Shown here piece by piece: positions 7,024 to 7,848 of a stretch of DNA of 7,848 bases (the stretch's first letter is position 1; each line of letters begins with the position of its first letter). The notes beneath the pieces are model-generated. The model did no database searches. It was not told where the DNA came from and saw nothing but the letters and a program-made list of their open reading frames with translations. The translations under genes and the position numbers were made by a program. Source of the DNA: Nitrospirales bacterium (GTDB lineage Bacteria; Nitrospirota; Nitrospiria; Nitrospirales; UBA8639); the NCBI GenBank assembly GCA_021604265.1, contig BQIY01000084.1, positions 1 through 7,848 on the forward strand. The letters run 5' to 3'.

Positions 7024-7848
7024 TTACATCATATGGTTCGAAATTAACGGACGAATAGAATTGTTAATATGTTCAGCAATAATTTTATTGCCTAGGGGTG
7101 TAAGATGCATATTGTCAAAACTCAACTCTTTGTCGCTTAAATCAATAGCTTCACTAAGATTAATATATGTAACTTGTCCCTTATAGTTATTATGTATTAA
7201 CTGTCTAACTTGACTCTGTTGCACTGAATCATACATTCCAGGTTGGCAGACAAAAATAACAACCTTCTCATGAGTAAGAAGCCAATCAAAAACCTTTTCT
7301 AAGTACTGAAGATATTCCTTAAATGGTCTGTCTCCAGAAGCTTGGAGCATACCTTCAGCAATTTCTTCCTGTTCGTACAAAAATCTCTCAACCCTTCCTA
7401 TCAACGTATTCATTTCCTTCATAGCCAGCCCAACTTGAAAACGAATACCTTCTTGTTTAACATTTTCTTCCAGCTCACCACGGTAATGCTTGTCTAAATT
7501 TTCATCTCCATACATGAGTAGCGCACTTTTTTCAGAAAGATACATAGGCAAAATAAACTTGTAGCCAAAGATTTGAAAGAATCCATCATCTCCACGAAAA
7601 GAAGAGAGGTTTAAGGTTTTAGGATTAGAATCATTATACCCATTGAACATTAAAGCGATATCATATCCCAAGTAGTTATAAGCACGAACATCATACCAAA
7701 TACCATAAATTCCTTGGTTGTTAGCACCTAAATTCGTTACACTCACTTGATTAGATACATTATCCTGTAATAATACACTTAAGTAATATGGCCAAGCCTT
7801 CTTGTAATTCACACCATATCCATACGTCGTGCTTCCTCCAAATGTTGC
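7024..7848 (-). CDS. SGNH/GDSL-type hydrolase family protein, lacking its N-terminus (runs off right edge)
   Basis: The frame is open from the right edge to a TAA at 7024-7026 (274 codons visible). SGNH hydrolases are serine esterases or acyl-transferring enzymes, often acting on lipids or on acetyl groups of glycans. Numbering from the first visible codon, block I reads TFGGSTTYGYG (2-12) with the candidate nucleophile Ser6. Block II is NLGANNQG (39-46, oxyanion Gly41), block III is NGYND (69-73, Asn72), and block V is DNMH (245-248), giving the Asp-His pair. VIFVCQP, before the last third, is also typical of the fold. A GTG at 7812 could be taken as the start, but block I lies upstream of it, so the true start is outside the window. 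A signal peptide or membrane anchor cannot be judged. Sampled GC is about 35-40%, clearly below the neighbours, and the gene converges on metG; both suggest transfer. The substrate is unknown. Confidence 0.8.
   Translation of the reverse strand, partial: ATFGGSTTYGYGVNYKKAWPYYLSVLLQDNVSNQVSVTNLGANNQGIYGIWYDVRAYNYLGYDIALMFNGYNDSNPKTLNLSSFRGDDGFFQIFGYKFILPMYLSEKSALLMYGDENLDKHYRGELEENVKQEGIRFQVGLAMKEMNTLIGRVERFLYEQEEIAEGMLQASGDRPFKEYLQYLEKVFDWLLTHEKVVIFVCQPGMYDSVQQSQVRQLIHNNYKGQVTYINLSEAIDLSDKELSFDNMHLTPLGNKIIAEHINNSIRPLISNHMM

Overview
The window is mostly a block of housekeeping genes of a moderate-GC bacterium (about 50% GC in sampled lines), with the start of an AT-rich accessory region at its right edge. 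Gene order and protein style (a DUF502 membrane protein with GlmU and GlmS; tmk-holB-metG) would suit a Nitrospirota-like organism, perhaps a lower-GC Nitrospira relative. That is an impression from memory; the window has no rRNA or other decisive marker.

Left part (1-2870, minus strand). Read 5' to 3', three genes follow one another: a two-pass DUF502 membrane protein, glmU, and the first 181 codons of glmS, which runs off the left edge. GlmS makes glucosamine-6-phosphate from fructose-6-phosphate and glutamine. GlmU carries out the last two steps to UDP-N-acetylglucosamine, the precursor of peptidoglycan and lipopolysaccharide. The two ends of that pathway are therefore adjacent, with a conserved membrane protein of unknown function upstream.

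Centre (2871-3021). A 151-bp divergent intergenic region separates the cell-wall genes from a plus-strand cluster. It holds a good sigma70-like promoter candidate pointing right.

Right-centre (3022-6875, plus strand). tmk (thymidylate kinase), holB (DNA polymerase III delta prime) and metG (methionyl-tRNA synthetase with a C-terminal tRNA-binding domain) form a probable operon. This order is a familiar bacterial arrangement. The PSP1-family gene often found between holB and metG, and the tatD gene often found after metG, are both absent here.

Right edge (6876-7848). After a 148-bp convergent gap the composition drops to roughly 35-40% GC. A minus-strand SGNH/GDSL-type hydrolase gene occupies the rest and enters from beyond the window edge. 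Its composition and orientation suggest it is the margin of an acquired region, possibly for surface-glycan modification, but the window shows only this one gene. I found no CRISPR array, RNA gene, insertion sequence or clearly new multi-gene system.
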